64,000 bases of DNA, from assembly GCA_001898335.1 (NCBI GenBank), contig MKTS01000013.1:62001-126000 (forward strand), written 5' to 3'. Position 1 is the stretch's first letter. Every line of letters begins with the position of its first letter. Below, piece by piece: positions 1 to 8,731 of this stretch. Made by a program: the position numbers and the translations under genes. Source of the DNA: Mucilaginibacter sp. 44-25. GTDB lineage: Bacteria; Bacteroidota; Bacteroidia; Sphingobacteriales; Sphingobacteriaceae. The notes beneath the pieces are model-generated. The model saw nothing but the letters and a program-made list of their open reading frames with translations. It had not been told where the DNA came from and searched no databases.

Positions 1-61
1 CAGTTGCGCCTTTACCATGTTTTGCAAAGATCTCAGCCTTTGCTTCTTTACTTAAATACAT
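1..61 (-). CDS. rpsO: 30S ribosomal protein S15 (N-terminal fragment)
   Basis: The reverse strand from 61 reads MYLSKEAKAEIFAKHGKGAT and then runs off the window edge. This matches the N-terminus typical of Bacteroidota S15, which starts MYLSKE and continues with IFAKHG. S15 binds 16S rRNA in the 30S platform. Only 20 residues are visible, so identity rests on this short but distinctive stretch. A -7-like box lies about 46 bases upstream of the start. Confidence 0.8.
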   Translation of the reverse strand, partial: MYLSKEAKAEIFAKHGKGAT

Positions 62-106
62 TACCTGAATAATATTAAAGCGTGTATAACTTTGTTAATT
101 GTGGTG

Positions 107-114
107 CAAAGATA
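107..114 (-). promoter_or_regulatory. Bacteroidota -7 box, probable rpsO promoter
   Basis: The reverse strand reads TATCTTTG, a match to the TAnnTTTG -7 element used by the primary sigma factor of Bacteroidota. It would give a leader of about 40 nt before the rpsO ATG. No well-spaced -33 TTTG was found: the nearest TTTG copies lie 11 and 25 nt away. Confidence 0.45.
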
Positions 115-263
115 CGCTTTAAAATCAAAAGTAAAAATTCAAAATTCAAAAGCCTGGCTTAGGTTATCTTCCTATCAATCAGAGAACTTTTTGGTTTTCA
201 CTATTGAATTTTGACTTTGCCTTTTGTCGGAATTAACCCTTCAATATGTCATTATCAGACTGC

Positions 264-291
264 TTTGGGTAAAACTTTCGTGATAATTTTG
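264..291 (+). promoter_or_regulatory. Possible promoter of the MATE gene
   Basis: TTTG (264-267) is followed after 16 nt by TAATTTTG (284-291), which fits TAnnTTTG. The spacer is somewhat shorter than the usual 19-21 nt. The predicted leader to the ATG at 354 is about 57 nt. Confidence 0.4.
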
Positions 292-353
292 CTGAAGTTA
301 CTTTTTACTGCTCTGCGCCGTAAAGCTTATATTTATTGACTCAAACAAAAACT

Positions 354-1778
354 ATGTCACCAATAGCTGCCGCAAAGGGCAAGGCAAATTCATTTTTCAC
401 GGTACTTAAGCAATCACTAAAAGGCGAACATGTTGATCTTACCTCTATCAGCATAAAACGTGCTATTGTGCTTTTGGCCATCCCCATGATGCTGGAAATG
501 GCCATGGAATCTGTTTTTGCATTGGTAGATCTTTACTTTGTAGGGCACTTGCCCAATAGCAGCCTTGCCATACAAACCGTTGGGTTAACAGAATCTGTAC
601 TTACAGTAATTTATTCTTTAGCTATCGGATTAAGCATGGCTGCTACAGCCGTAGTTGCCCGTCGCATAGGTGAGAAAAATCCTGAAGCAGCATCAAAAGC
701 CGGTATGCAAACCGTTGTAATAGCTGTAATTGTAAATATCGTGATCAGCATAGTCGGCCTGCTGCACGGCCGGGACCTGCTATTATTAATGGGAGCATCC
801 CCAGAAACTGCCAACCACGGGCAAACTTTTGTGCGCGTTATGATGGGCGGCAGTGTTATTATCGTTTTGCTTTTTTTGATCAATGGTATCTTCCGCGGGG
901 CGGGAAATGCAGCCATTGCTATGCGCAGCCTCTGGATAGCTAATATCGCTAACATTATCCTCTGCCCTATTTTTATCAGAGGCTTGGGGCCAATTCCCGC
1001 TTTTGGTTTAACAGGGGCGGCCATAGCTACTACCGTTGGCCGTAGTTTAGGGGTATTGTACCAGGTTTACAATTTATTTAATAATAAAAACGCAATTACC
1101 ATTAAGTTAAGCTACCTGGTGCCGGATTGGGAGCAGATAAAAGCCATTATTAAAGTGGCGGCGCCGGGTATATTACAATTTATTATAGCCAGTTGCAGCT
1201 GGATATTTCTGGCTGAACTTGTAGCCACAACAGGCGGCGATAAAGGATCGGCTGGTTACCAGACCGCGCTGAGGTTAATGATGTTTTTTATGCTGCCTGC
1301 CTGGGGCTTAAGCAATGCTGCCGCCACCCTGGTGGGGCAAAATCTTGGTGCAGGGCGGGTTGACCGTGCTGAACGATCCGTTTTTCAGACCATCAGGTAT
1401 ACCGCGGTTTTCCTGGGCATAGTAACCGTTTTATTTCTGACCTGCGGGCATTTATTTGCCTCCTTTTTTACTGAGGATGAACAAGTGAAAAGCGTTGCTG
1501 CAAAAGCGTTAAAGATCATTAGCGGGGCATTTATTATTTATGGGATGGGCATGGTTTTCACCAGCGCGTTCAATGGTGCAGGCGACACCTGGACGCCCAC
1601 TAAGATCAACTTCTTTACGTTTTGGCTTTTCCAAATACCGCTTGCTTATCTGCTGGCTAAGTATTTTGAGATGGGCCCGACGGGAGTTTTCATATCCCTG
1701 CCTGTTTCAGAGATCGGTTTAACTATTGCTGCCTATGTGCTGTTCAAAAAAGGAAAATGGAAAACCAAGCAGGTTTGA
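354..1778 (+). CDS. MATE family efflux transporter
   Basis: A polytopic inner-membrane protein of the multidrug and toxin extrusion family, which exports cationic or organic compounds in exchange for Na+ or H+. About twelve hydrophobic segments are visible, with the MATE-like start of the first bundle (IPMMLEMAMESVFALVDLYF) and the internal duplication typical of the family: a second half begins near the KVAAPGILQF region. Length (474 aa) is normal. I chose the ATG at 354; an in-frame TTG at 336 would add six residues but has no support. The gene is monocistronic, with nothing obvious linking it to its neighbours. Substrate cannot be told from sequence. Confidence 0.88.
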   Translation: MSPIAAAKGKANSFFTVLKQSLKGEHVDLTSISIKRAIVLLAIPMMLEMAMESVFALVDLYFVGHLPNSSLAIQTVGLTESVLTVIYSLAIGLSMAATAVVARRIGEKNPEAASKAGMQTVVIAVIVNIVISIVGLLHGRDLLLLMGASPETANHGQTFVRVMMGGSVIIVLLFLINGIFRGAGNAAIAMRSLWIANIANIILCPIFIRGLGPIPAFGLTGAAIATTVGRSLGVLYQVYNLFNNKNAITIKLSYLVPDWEQIKAIIKVAAPGILQFIIASCSWIFLAELVATTGGDKGSAGYQTALRLMMFFMLPAWGLSNAAATLVGQNLGAGRVDRAERSVFQTIRYTAVFLGIVTVLFLTCGHLFASFFTEDEQVKSVAAKALKIISGAFIIYGMGMVFTSAFNGAGDTWTPTKINFFTFWLFQIPLAYLLAKYFEMGPTGVFISLPVSEIGLTIAAYVLFKKGKWKTKQV

Positions 1779-1913
1779 TGATGTGCAGATAAGTTAAATT
1801 TTTTTGATGATTAATTTGTTTCAGTATAAAACAAGAAAGGGTAGTCAAGCTGATCGATGAAACAATAACTCCCGATTTTACTTTTTACATTTGACTTTTA
1901 ACTTTTGGAATTA

Positions 1914-2324
1914 ATGCCATACAGCACTTTTGAGACCGAACACCGCGTACGCCCCGATGATATAGACATGTTTCAGCACGTGCATAACAGCCGCTACTTT
2001 GACTATGTACTGGCCGCACGCTACGAGCAAATGGACCGCTTTTATGGCATGAGCATGGAGAAATTTATGGAGCGCGGCTTTGGCTGGGTAGTACGCACCG
2101 CACACGTTGATTATAAACGTGCCCTTACCATGGGCGAATATTTTACCGTACGTACCGGCATAGAAAGCATTAACGACAAAGGCTGTCGGGTAGCTTTTAC
2201 CCTAACCAGCAAAAATACCGGCAAGGTATGCTGCGATGGTTATTTTGATTACGTGATGATTGATATGGCTACCGGCCGCGGCACCAAAGTGCCAGAGGAT
2301 GTGATTGCACATTACGGAATATAA
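1914..2324 (+). CDS. Acyl-CoA thioesterase, hot-dog fold (YbgC/4HBT type)
   Basis: A 136-residue single hot-dog domain. The N-terminal motif RPDDIDMFQHVHNSRYFDY carries the family's catalytic Asp (DxDMFxHVxN) and the N-x-x-Y helix that binds the CoA thioester; it hydrolyses acyl-CoA thioesters in the cytoplasm. The ATG at 1914 is preferred over a TTG nine bases upstream because the hot-dog strand starts immediately afterwards. A TACATTTG box at 1886-1893 could be its -7 element. It is convergent with the DUF3943 gene. A second, separate hot-dog thioesterase lies at 19351-19758. Substrate is unknown. Confidence 0.85.
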   Translation: MPYSTFETEHRVRPDDIDMFQHVHNSRYFDYVLAARYEQMDRFYGMSMEKFMERGFGWVVRTAHVDYKRALTMGEYFTVRTGIESINDKGCRVAFTLTSKNTGKVCCDGYFDYVMIDMATGRGTKVPEDVIAHYGI

Positions 2325-2363
2325 TTAGGCTATAATTGCGCTAAAATACATGTTTTGCAACCA

Positions 2364-3797
2364 TCAAAAATCAACAGCGTACCTCGTAGATACCCTTAAA
2401 TAAGGGTATCTCTTGTTCACATCGGGGTGGTCGTCATACTTACCTCTCAGGAAGAAATATCCAGGCTCGGCAGCGAGCGATATTTTCTTGCTGAATGCAT
2501 ACCTGAACTCGCTGGTAACCGTATGCAGAAAATAATGCGATTTATTACCATTCACTGTGTAAAGCCATCCCCCGCGGTAGTCAATACTGGCAAAAAGCCT
2601 GTCCATTATATTTAACCCGGCTCCGCCATTGATACCAAAACCGGAGGTATAATCATAATTGCGTCCCCTTGCCATATAGGTATTAGGCACAGCTGCCAAT
2701 AGTATAGGGCCGGTACCGATATTGGTATTTAAGGTGATTTTTTTACTCAAATCGAAAGTGGAATACAAATTTGCTTTAACACTCTGTGCTCCATAAAAAA
2801 AAGCTTCGTTGCTTATATAATCGTAGTTGGCCGATAGGATCACGAGATGTTTCAGGTCGCGGTTTGATTCTATCTCCCAACCCGCGAGTGAGCCGTATAC
2901 ACTTAGCAGGTTCACCATTGAGCTATCGTCCTGTCCCAGTTCTACATTAATGAAGATATTACTGAAAGGGGTTTTATAATCCTTGTAACGGCTACCGTAC
3001 ATCAGTTTGGCACGGCCAAATAAACCGGTTTTGCCCTTTCCTGATCCATTCCCTGTAATACTGCTAAAACGACGCACACCAAGGTCAAACTCCGCGGATA
3101 CCTGTGTAGAATCGCGGTCCTTAGGGTTGCCATATACTTTACCCCATTTACCATCCAACAGGCGGTTAAGGCCGTTCATGGGATTAGCCAGAAAAGCCGC
3201 GACTTCTTCCATTTGCCTGCCAAAACCACTGTGCCGGTTGTTTACAATTTTGTTGGACAGGCGATAGCTCATTTCTCCCAGCACTACACCACCAAAACTG
3301 GTGTTAATGAAATCATTGGGAGATGGGCGCTCATTTTCACCAAAAGTTTCCCAAAAATAACTACCCGCCACCGATGCCGGGGCAGATTGCCAAAAGCTGT
3401 AGCCGTTACTTCTGAAAGCGCTAAAGTATAAGCTCCCCTGATAAGGGTGCCCAAACTGGTTAGTACGGAATATATCCTGATCCCACTGCCAGCTGCCCGG
3501 GTTAAGGTTTCGCCAAATAGTGGCACCAGTTACGTTTGAATAAGGCGCATGCGCAATAAACTTACCGTAGCTAAACGGTATAACCTGCGCCAGCCCCCAT
3601 TCGGCAGCTGCCCTACCAAAACGTTTCGTATCAGGGGGTACAGGGCCAAAAAATGGGGTGTGATTTTTTGCCGGCTTGGGTACAGAATCAACCAGGAGTT
3701 TTTGCGCATCCTGGGCGGTTTGCGAAAAAGCCACACCCGGTAAAAGTAAACCGGCAACAATAATAAACGGGCGTAAACGGCTGAGTAAAAATTTCAA
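2364..3797 (-). CDS. DUF3943 domain-containing secreted or outer-membrane protein
   Basis: 477 residues with a signal peptide (MKFLLSRLRPFIIVAGLLLP, cut near AFSQ). The central region carries hallmarks I associate with DUF3943: a D-x-D-x-F-x-x-N-x-x-GHPYQGSLYF stretch, ARSNG-like FRSNGYSFW, then GSYFWETFGENERPSPNDF and GGVVLGEMSYR. The C-terminal half has alternating aromatic and polar strands and ends in aromatic F (YAVDF), suggesting an outer-membrane beta-barrel. The function of the family is not known to me. It is convergent with the thioesterase gene and divergent from the kinase at 4107. A hairpin (3822-3840) lies just upstream of its start. Confidence 0.75.
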   Translation of the reverse strand: MKFLLSRLRPFIIVAGLLLPGVAFSQTAQDAQKLLVDSVPKPAKNHTPFFGPVPPDTKRFGRAAAEWGLAQVIPFSYGKFIAHAPYSNVTGATIWRNLNPGSWQWDQDIFRTNQFGHPYQGSLYFSAFRSNGYSFWQSAPASVAGSYFWETFGENERPSPNDFINTSFGGVVLGEMSYRLSNKIVNNRHSGFGRQMEEVAAFLANPMNGLNRLLDGKWGKVYGNPKDRDSTQVSAEFDLGVRRFSSITGNGSGKGKTGLFGRAKLMYGSRYKDYKTPFSNIFINVELGQDDSSMVNLLSVYGSLAGWEIESNRDLKHLVILSANYDYISNEAFFYGAQSVKANLYSTFDLSKKITLNTNIGTGPILLAAVPNTYMARGRNYDYTSGFGINGGAGLNIMDRLFASIDYRGGWLYTVNGNKSHYFLHTVTSEFRYAFSKKISLAAEPGYFFLRGKYDDHPDVNKRYPYLRVSTRYAVDF

Positions 3798-4046
3798 TAT
3801 ATCTGCATTTAAGGTTAAGCCGGCAATACATCATATTGCCTTAATAATATCATAACCTATAATCGTAAATAGCATTAAATGGTTTTTAATATTTATTAAT
3901 AATATCACTCTTTTTCGGCGTAATCAGCGTATAGTTGGCAAGACGTCGCTGGGCATAAATAAACTTATTATAATACCTGCCATTTGTTTTTCCGGGCCAC
4001 AAAGCAACTATTTCAAGTTTAATTTTTATCCTAAAACCATAACATA
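3798..4046. other. AT-rich divergent intergenic region
   Basis: No credible gene here. The only item of note is an inverted repeat, GGCAATA (3822-3828) and TATTGCC (3834-3840) with a 5-nt loop, about 25 bases upstream of the DUF3943 start. It could be an operator or leader hairpin for that gene. The rest is low-complexity AT-rich sequence before the kinase promoter. Confidence 0.4.
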
Positions 4047-4078
4047 TTGGGGTTATCACATAGATTTTTATATTTTTG
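4047..4078 (+). promoter_or_regulatory. Promoter of the PAS histidine kinase
   Basis: A TTG at 4047-4049, 21 nt, then TATTTTTG at 4071-4078: a good match to the Bacteroidota -33/-7 pattern. Transcription would start near 4084, about 23 nt before the TTG codon at 4107. This argues that translation starts at that TTG. Confidence 0.6.
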
Positions 4079-4106
4079 AGAACAAAGAAATCAATTACCG
4101 TTTCAT

Positions 4107-5927
4107 TTGGACCCATCAGAAAGCACGTTTAGAGACATTGTAAACTTGTCGCCTTTCCCCGTATTTGTATGCACCGGCGATAACATGATCGTTTCTGTTG
4201 CTAATAATGCTACGTTAAAAGCATGGGACAGAGATAGTTCAGTCATAGGTATGCCGTTCGCGGATGCTTTACCTGAGCTGCACGACCAGCCCTTTCTGGG
4301 TTACTTACAACAGGTTTACAGAACAGGGATACCCTACAATACCGACATCTCACGGGTTGATATTTTAAATGCTGGCGTTATACAAACCGTTTACTATAAG
4401 TTTACTTACCTGCCCATGCGTAACCAGGCTGGTGAGATATACGGTGTTGCCGCTTTTAACACAGAAGTAACCGAGCTGGAACGTGCCAAACAACAAGCGG
4501 AAGAAAGCCGTATGATCTTATATAACCTGGTACGCCAGGCACCTGTTGGTATTTGCATTATACGTTCTAGCGATCTCGTTGTGGATGAGGTGAACGAATC
4601 GTACCTGGAACTGGTTGGTAAAAAACGAATTGAATTAGATAACCGCAACATATGGGAGGCCATACCCGAAGCCAAAGCGTATTACGCGCCTATAATGGAT
4701 AATGTAATTGCTACAGGCGAACCCTTTGTAGCTAAAGAGGCTGAGGTGCTGCTGATCCGCAACGGAAAACCTGAAACTGTTTCTGTTGACTTTGTTTATG
4801 AGCCCATACGCTACTTTGATGGCAGCATAAACGCAATAATGGTTATTGCCATAGATGTTACCGACAAAGTAATTGCCCGTCGCAATATTGAGGATATAGA
4901 GGAACGTAGCAGGCTGGCTATTGATGCCGCGGAAATAGGAACGTTCGACCTCAATCTATCAGACGAAACCACCATAACCTCAGACAGGTTCAACCACATA
5001 TTTGGTTTTGACCAGCCTGTACCGCACAAACGGCTACTGGATACTTTCCATCCCGACGATTTACAGATCAGGCATAATGCACATGCCGAAGCGCTAAAAA
5101 CAGGTAAATTATATTACGAGGCCCGCATTATACACACCGATGACAGCCTGCACTGGATACGCATACAGGGAAAGGTATTTTATAACAAAAAGGAACAACC
5201 CGTGCGCATGCTGGGCACTGTACTGGATATTACCGAATTTAAACGCCTCCAGCAGCAAAAAGACGACTTTATAAGTGTAGCCAGCCATGAGTTAAAAACT
5301 CCTATGACATCCATAAAGGCTTCAATACAAATACTGGATAAACTAATAAAAAGCAACAGCAACCCCGATAAGGTTACCGCTTTTATTGAAAAGGCCAATA
5401 CCAGCCTCAATAAAATGCAGCATCTGGTAGAGAGTTTACTCAATGTATCACGCATAAGTGCCGGACAGTTAGAACTAAATTATTCTACATTTAACGTTGC
5501 CGCCATGATCAATGAATGCTGCGATTATGTAAGAGCAGCAGGCGACCATGACATTGTAATAACCGGCGATAACAACCTCGAGGCTTTTGCTGATAAACAA
5601 AAAACAGAACAGGTGTTGGTTAACTTCATCAACAACGCCGTTAAGTACGCGCCTGACGCTAAAAAGATCAATATTAATTTTAGCGCACAGGCCGGAGCTG
5701 TGAAAATTGCCGTACAAGATTTTGGTGAAGGTATACCTGCTGATAAAATACCCCATCTGTTTGAACGCTATTACCGCGTAGATTCATCGGGCGTGCAATA
5801 CTCGGGATTAGGACTCGGGCTTTACATTTGCGCCGAAATTGTAGAACGGCATGGCGGTAAAATAGGCGTTAACAGCCGGCTTGGGCAGGGCAGCACATTT
5901 TGGTTTACTTTACCTGCACGCCGGTAA
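4107..5927 (+). CDS. PAS-PAS-PAS sensor histidine kinase
   Basis: Soluble-looking kinase of 606 residues without membrane segments. Three PAS domains are visible at about 8-120, 135-255 and 270-375 (the last ending in the PAC-type RMLGTVLDITEFK). They are followed by a HisKA domain with the phospho-acceptor in SVASHELKTP (His394) and an HATPase_c domain with N box NFINNAVKYAP, G1 DFGEGIP and G2 GLGLGLYI. It should autophosphorylate in response to a cytoplasmic signal sensed by PAS. No ATG precedes the first PAS: an in-frame stop lies at 4077 and the best start is TTG 4107, supported by the promoter at 4047-4078. No response regulator is adjacent, so the partner is elsewhere. The stop is 2 nt from the convergent map stop. 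Confidence 0.85.
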   Translation: MDPSESTFRDIVNLSPFPVFVCTGDNMIVSVANNATLKAWDRDSSVIGMPFADALPELHDQPFLGYLQQVYRTGIPYNTDISRVDILNAGVIQTVYYKFTYLPMRNQAGEIYGVAAFNTEVTELERAKQQAEESRMILYNLVRQAPVGICIIRSSDLVVDEVNESYLELVGKKRIELDNRNIWEAIPEAKAYYAPIMDNVIATGEPFVAKEAEVLLIRNGKPETVSVDFVYEPIRYFDGSINAIMVIAIDVTDKVIARRNIEDIEERSRLAIDAAEIGTFDLNLSDETTITSDRFNHIFGFDQPVPHKRLLDTFHPDDLQIRHNAHAEALKTGKLYYEARIIHTDDSLHWIRIQGKVFYNKKEQPVRMLGTVLDITEFKRLQQQKDDFISVASHELKTPMTSIKASIQILDKLIKSNSNPDKVTAFIEKANTSLNKMQHLVESLLNVSRISAGQLELNYSTFNVAAMINECCDYVRAAGDHDIVITGDNNLEAFADKQKTEQVLVNFINNAVKYAPDAKKININFSAQAGAVKIAVQDFGEGIPADKIPHLFERYYRVDSSGVQYSGLGLGLYICAEIVERHGGKIGVNSRLGQGSTFWFTLPARR

Positions 5928-5929
5928 GG

Positions 5930-6694
5930 TTAGTTCCATATACCATTCAGGGCTGTAAAAATATATGGCTGCCCGTCCGTAACCATAATAGTGTGTTCGT
6001 GCTGAGCCACATAGCCGCCCTTATTACCTGTAAGCGTCCATCCATCAGCACCGGTATTGGCAATAGTGGAACGTGTTGAAATAAACGTTTCAATAGCTAC
6101 TACCGAATTTTTGCGGAACCTGGTTGTATTAAATCTATCGGGATAATTAGCAATCTCATGTGGCTCTTCGTGCAAACTGCGGCCTATGCCATGCCCGGTG
6201 AGATTTTTGATCACCGTATATCCGGCCTTTTTCGCTTCATTTTCAATCAATCCGCCTATCTCCGATATTTTAACACCACCCTTTACATTACTAATGGCCT
6301 TTTTAAGAATAGCCTTAGAAGCATTTACCAATTTATTGTGCCCATGCACATCCTCCCCTAAAACAAATGAGCCACCATTATCAGACCAATAGCCGTTCAG
6401 TTCTGCTGATAAATCTACATTTATCAGGTCGCCTTCCTGTAAGATGGTCTTGTCAGACGGTATGCCATGCGCTACTTCGTTATTTACGCTGATACAGGTA
6501 TAACCCGGAAATTTGTAGGTGAGGAAAGGAGCCGAATTAGCGCCGAGCTTGTTGAGTATGGCCGCGCCAAAATCATCAAGTTGTTTGGTAGTTATCCCCG
6601 GCCTGGCATACTCGCGCATTTCTTTAAGCGTAATAGCCACGGCATCACTTATTTTTTGCATTCCTGCACGCTCTTCATCGGTTGATATGGACAT
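5930..6694 (-). CDS. map: Type I methionine aminopeptidase
   Basis: Removes the N-terminal Met from nascent proteins; a cytoplasmic dimetal enzyme. The pita-bread fold residues are all visible: two metal-binding Asp in VDLSAELNGYWSDNGG, the His in GHGIGRSLHEEPH, a Glu in VAIETF and the last Glu in QHEHTIMV. Length (254 aa from the ATG at 6694) is standard for bacterial type I. I prefer the ATG giving MSISTDEERAGMQK because it matches the family N-terminus; the upstream TTG at 6721 lies upstream of the predicted promoter. It is convergent with the PAS kinase and divergent from the START gene. Confidence 0.93.
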   Translation of the reverse strand: MSISTDEERAGMQKISDAVAITLKEMREYARPGITTKQLDDFGAAILNKLGANSAPFLTYKFPGYTCISVNNEVAHGIPSDKTILQEGDLINVDLSAELNGYWSDNGGSFVLGEDVHGHNKLVNASKAILKKAISNVKGGVKISEIGGLIENEAKKAGYTVIKNLTGHGIGRSLHEEPHEIANYPDRFNTTRFRKNSVVAIETFISTRSTIANTGADGWTLTGNKGGYVAQHEHTIMVTDGQPYIFTALNGIWN

Positions 6695-6710
6695 TTGATA
6701 TGGATTTATG

Positions 6711-6718
6711 CAAAAATA
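6711..6718 (-). promoter_or_regulatory. -7 box of map
   Basis: The reverse strand reads TATTTTTG, matching TAnnTTTG, 16 nt upstream of the map ATG. This would make a leader of about 10 nt. No clear -33 element was found. Confidence 0.4.
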
Positions 6719-6802
6719 CAAGTTTTAAAATCATACCTGTATTATTACATTAAGCCCACACTAATATGGTGAATGTATGACAGGGCATTTCTATTGGCGA
6801 TT

Positions 6803-6810
6803 TAAATTTG
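6803..6810 (+). promoter_or_regulatory. -7 box of the START-domain gene
   Basis: TAAATTTG, an exact TAnnTTTG match, ends only 6 nt before the ATG at 6817. If used, the mRNA would be leaderless or nearly so. A -33 element at normal distance was not recognised. Confidence 0.4.
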
Positions 6811-6816
6811 TGAAAT

Positions 6817-7461
6817 ATGCCGAGAAAATTACTGCTCCACATAATATTACTATTTTTAAGCACCGGCGCGTTCGCGCAAACCGATTGGGTGCTAAAGTCA
6901 AATACTGATGGTATTAAGGTTTACACAGCCCATGTACCCGAATCTAAATTTAAAGCATTAAGAGTTGAATGTACTTTTGACGCTACTCCTGCACAATTGG
7001 TTAGCGTACTGCTTGATGTTAATACCTGTACAGAATGGGTTTTTCATACCAAATCCATTAAGCTACTTAAAAAACCGGCGGATAATGAGGTGTACTATTA
7101 TTCTGAGGTGAGCCTGCCATGGCCCGCTGCCAACCGCGACTTTGTAGCTCATTTAACCGCCACACAAAACCCCGAAACAGGAGTTATAACTGTAGACGGA
7201 CCTGCTATTAACGGTATGGAACCACTCAAAGATGGTATTGTGCGGGTAACCGAATCAAAAGGAAAATGGGTAATAACGCCTGTTGGCCACCATGAAGTTA
7301 AGGTAGAATATACCCTGCATGTTAACCCTGCCGGCAGCCTTCCTGCATGGCTGGTTAACCTGTTTGCTACAGACGGGCCTATGCAAAGTTTTAAAGGATT
7401 AAGGCATCAGCTAAAAAAACCGCAATACCGCAACGCGAGCCTTGCCTTTATAAAAAATTAA
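6817..7461 (+). CDS. Secreted START-domain protein
   Basis: 214 residues with a signal peptide (LLLHIILLFLSTGAFA then QT), so the mature protein is periplasmic or surface-exposed. The rest is one START/StAR-like lipid-binding domain: DWVLKSNTDGIKVYT at the N-terminus, the LLDVNTCTEWVFHTKSIKLL helix region, YYYSEVSLPWPAANRDFV, and a C-terminal helix GPMQSFKGLRHQL. START domains bind hydrophobic ligands in a deep pocket; the ligand here is unknown. The stop overlaps the convergent acetyltransferase stop by 4 nt (7458-7461). Confidence 0.8.
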   Translation: MPRKLLLHIILLFLSTGAFAQTDWVLKSNTDGIKVYTAHVPESKFKALRVECTFDATPAQLVSVLLDVNTCTEWVFHTKSIKLLKKPADNEVYYYSEVSLPWPAANRDFVAHLTATQNPETGVITVDGPAINGMEPLKDGIVRVTESKGKWVITPVGHHEVKVEYTLHVNPAGSLPAWLVNLFATDGPMQSFKGLRHQLKKPQYRNASLAFIKN

Positions 7462-8024
7462 GCTTCGCGGCTATTTTCAATTTTCCTGATCACACGGGCC
7501 GGGTTGCCTACTGCCAGTGAATCATCTGGTATGTTGCGTGTTACTACTGAGCCCGCTCCTATCACGCAACGGTTGCCTATGGTTACACCCGGGCAAATGA
7601 CCGTGCCTCCTCCTATCCAGCAATCATCGCCAATAGTGATGGGTTTGCCATTCTCCTTACTGCGCCGTAAAAGAGCATCCAGCGGATGGGTTGCGGTATA
7701 TACCTGCACAGCGGGTGCGAAAAATACGTTGTTGCCAATTTTTACCTCACAAACATCAAGCACCACACAATTCACATTAAAATACACATTATCGCCGGTG
7801 ATGATATTATACCCGTAATCAGCATGAAAAGGTGGTTCTATATAAATGTTCTTACCAGCTTTTGGCAACAGCTTTGCCAAAAGCTGATCGGTTTCTTCGC
7901 CAGTAACAAAATGGTCAACATTTAGCTGCTTTAATAATTGTTTACAGTGTTTGCGTTCGGCTGCCAATATAGGATCATTAGCCAGGTAATATTCGCCGGC
8001 TATCATTTTTTCTTTCTCAGTCAT
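7458..8024 (-). CDS. Sugar O-acetyltransferase (maltose acetyltransferase type)
   Basis: 188 residues, the usual length for LacA/Maa hexapeptide transferases. The N-terminal Mac domain (MTEKEKMIAGEYYLANDPIL) is followed by left-handed beta-helix repeats, including the motifs IYIEPPFHADYGYNI, the active-site His in YTATHPLD, DDCWIGGGTVICPGVTIG and VIGAGSVVTRNIPDDSLAVGNPARVIR. It transfers acetyl from acetyl-CoA to a sugar hydroxyl, possibly in sugar detoxification; the true substrate is not deducible. It is convergent with and overlaps the START gene, and lies downstream of the NlpC/P60 gene by 34 nt on the same strand. Confidence 0.88.
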   Translation of the reverse strand: MTEKEKMIAGEYYLANDPILAAERKHCKQLLKQLNVDHFVTGEETDQLLAKLLPKAGKNIYIEPPFHADYGYNIITGDNVYFNVNCVVLDVCEVKIGNNVFFAPAVQVYTATHPLDALLRRSKENGKPITIGDDCWIGGGTVICPGVTIGNRCVIGAGSVVTRNIPDDSLAVGNPARVIRKIENSREA

Positions 8025-8058
8025 AATTGTAAAAGAAGATCAATATAAGCAAATTTAA

Positions 8059-8631
8059 CTACCTGAAAATTCGTACGGTTTTCACGTAACGTTTGCGGTA
8101 ATAACTATTTAAAGGCGTTTCTACCACGCCTTTATTGTTATGGCCTGATGTGGAATGTATAAATATTGTTGAGTCGGTGTTTGTAGTAATAATACCCATA
8201 TGGCCAACATTGCTGTCGAGGCTATCTGTACCGGTAAACAGGATAAGGTCGCCGGGCCGGGCGTTAGCGATGCTTACCTCCTGCTTTACATGTAAAAAAT
8301 CAAACGACCGGCGCGGCACCACCACACCAAAATGGTTAAATACGTAAGTGATAAATCCCGAACAATCAAACCCATTTGCAGGATTTGTTGAGGCGTATTT
8401 ATATGGGATACCTTTTAGCTTTTGAGCAAATGCTACCAGATCGCCGGGTTTCAGTGTACCTACATTAACTTTTGTAAAATATCCGGCGCTGTCCGGCAGG
8501 GCTGCAGGTAGCGTATCGCGCTTGCCTGCGGCAATGGTATCGCCACTTTTGGTAAACACATAATCTGGCTGATTGCTGTGGCAGGAGGCCATTAAGCTTG
8601 CAGCTAACAAACCTATCAACGGGTATTTCAC
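8059..8631 (-). CDS. NlpC/P60 family lipoprotein, peptidoglycan endopeptidase
   Basis: I choose the GTG start at 8631, giving VKYPLIGLLAASLMASC: a lipoprotein signal with lipobox ending in Cys. An upstream ATG at 8700 would place translation inside the terminator of the preceding gene. The C-terminal half is an NlpC/P60 (C40) domain with catalytic Cys in NGFDCSGFITYVF, His in NVGHMGIIT and a third polar residue near IHSTSGHN. Such enzymes cut the D-Glu-mesoDAP bond in peptidoglycan stem peptides. At 190 aa it is a compact single-domain form. Surface or periplasmic, membrane-anchored. Confidence 0.85.
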   Translation of the reverse strand: MKYPLIGLLAASLMASCHSNQPDYVFTKSGDTIAAGKRDTLPAALPDSAGYFTKVNVGTLKPGDLVAFAQKLKGIPYKYASTNPANGFDCSGFITYVFNHFGVVVPRRSFDFLHVKQEVSIANARPGDLILFTGTDSLDSNVGHMGIITTNTDSTIFIHSTSGHNNKGVVETPLNSYYRKRYVKTVRIFR

Positions 8632-8672
8632 CCGTATACTACAATACAACACCCCGTTGGTTTGCCCCAAAT

Positions 8673-8708
8673 AAAAAAGGCAGATAACCCATCTGGTCAC
8701 CTGCCTTT
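8673..8708 (-). terminator. Rho-independent terminator of the alcohol dehydrogenase gene
   Basis: The stem AAAGGCAG/CTGCCTTT (8676-8683 with 8701-8708) has further partial pairing inside and, on the reverse strand, is followed by a T-rich tail. It begins 24 nt after the dehydrogenase stop at 8732. Confidence 0.75.
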
Positions 8709-8731
8709 ATATTAATTAAAACAATAAGAAA

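Noticed and set aside
3886..4116. A 76-codon open frame on the - strand upstream of the PAS kinase
   Set aside because: It covers the kinase promoter and start, has low-complexity composition and no recognised features.
8632..8700. ATG extension of the NlpC/P60 gene
   Set aside because: It would begin within the terminator of the alcohol dehydrogenase gene and hide a clean lipoprotein signal that starts at the GTG 8631.
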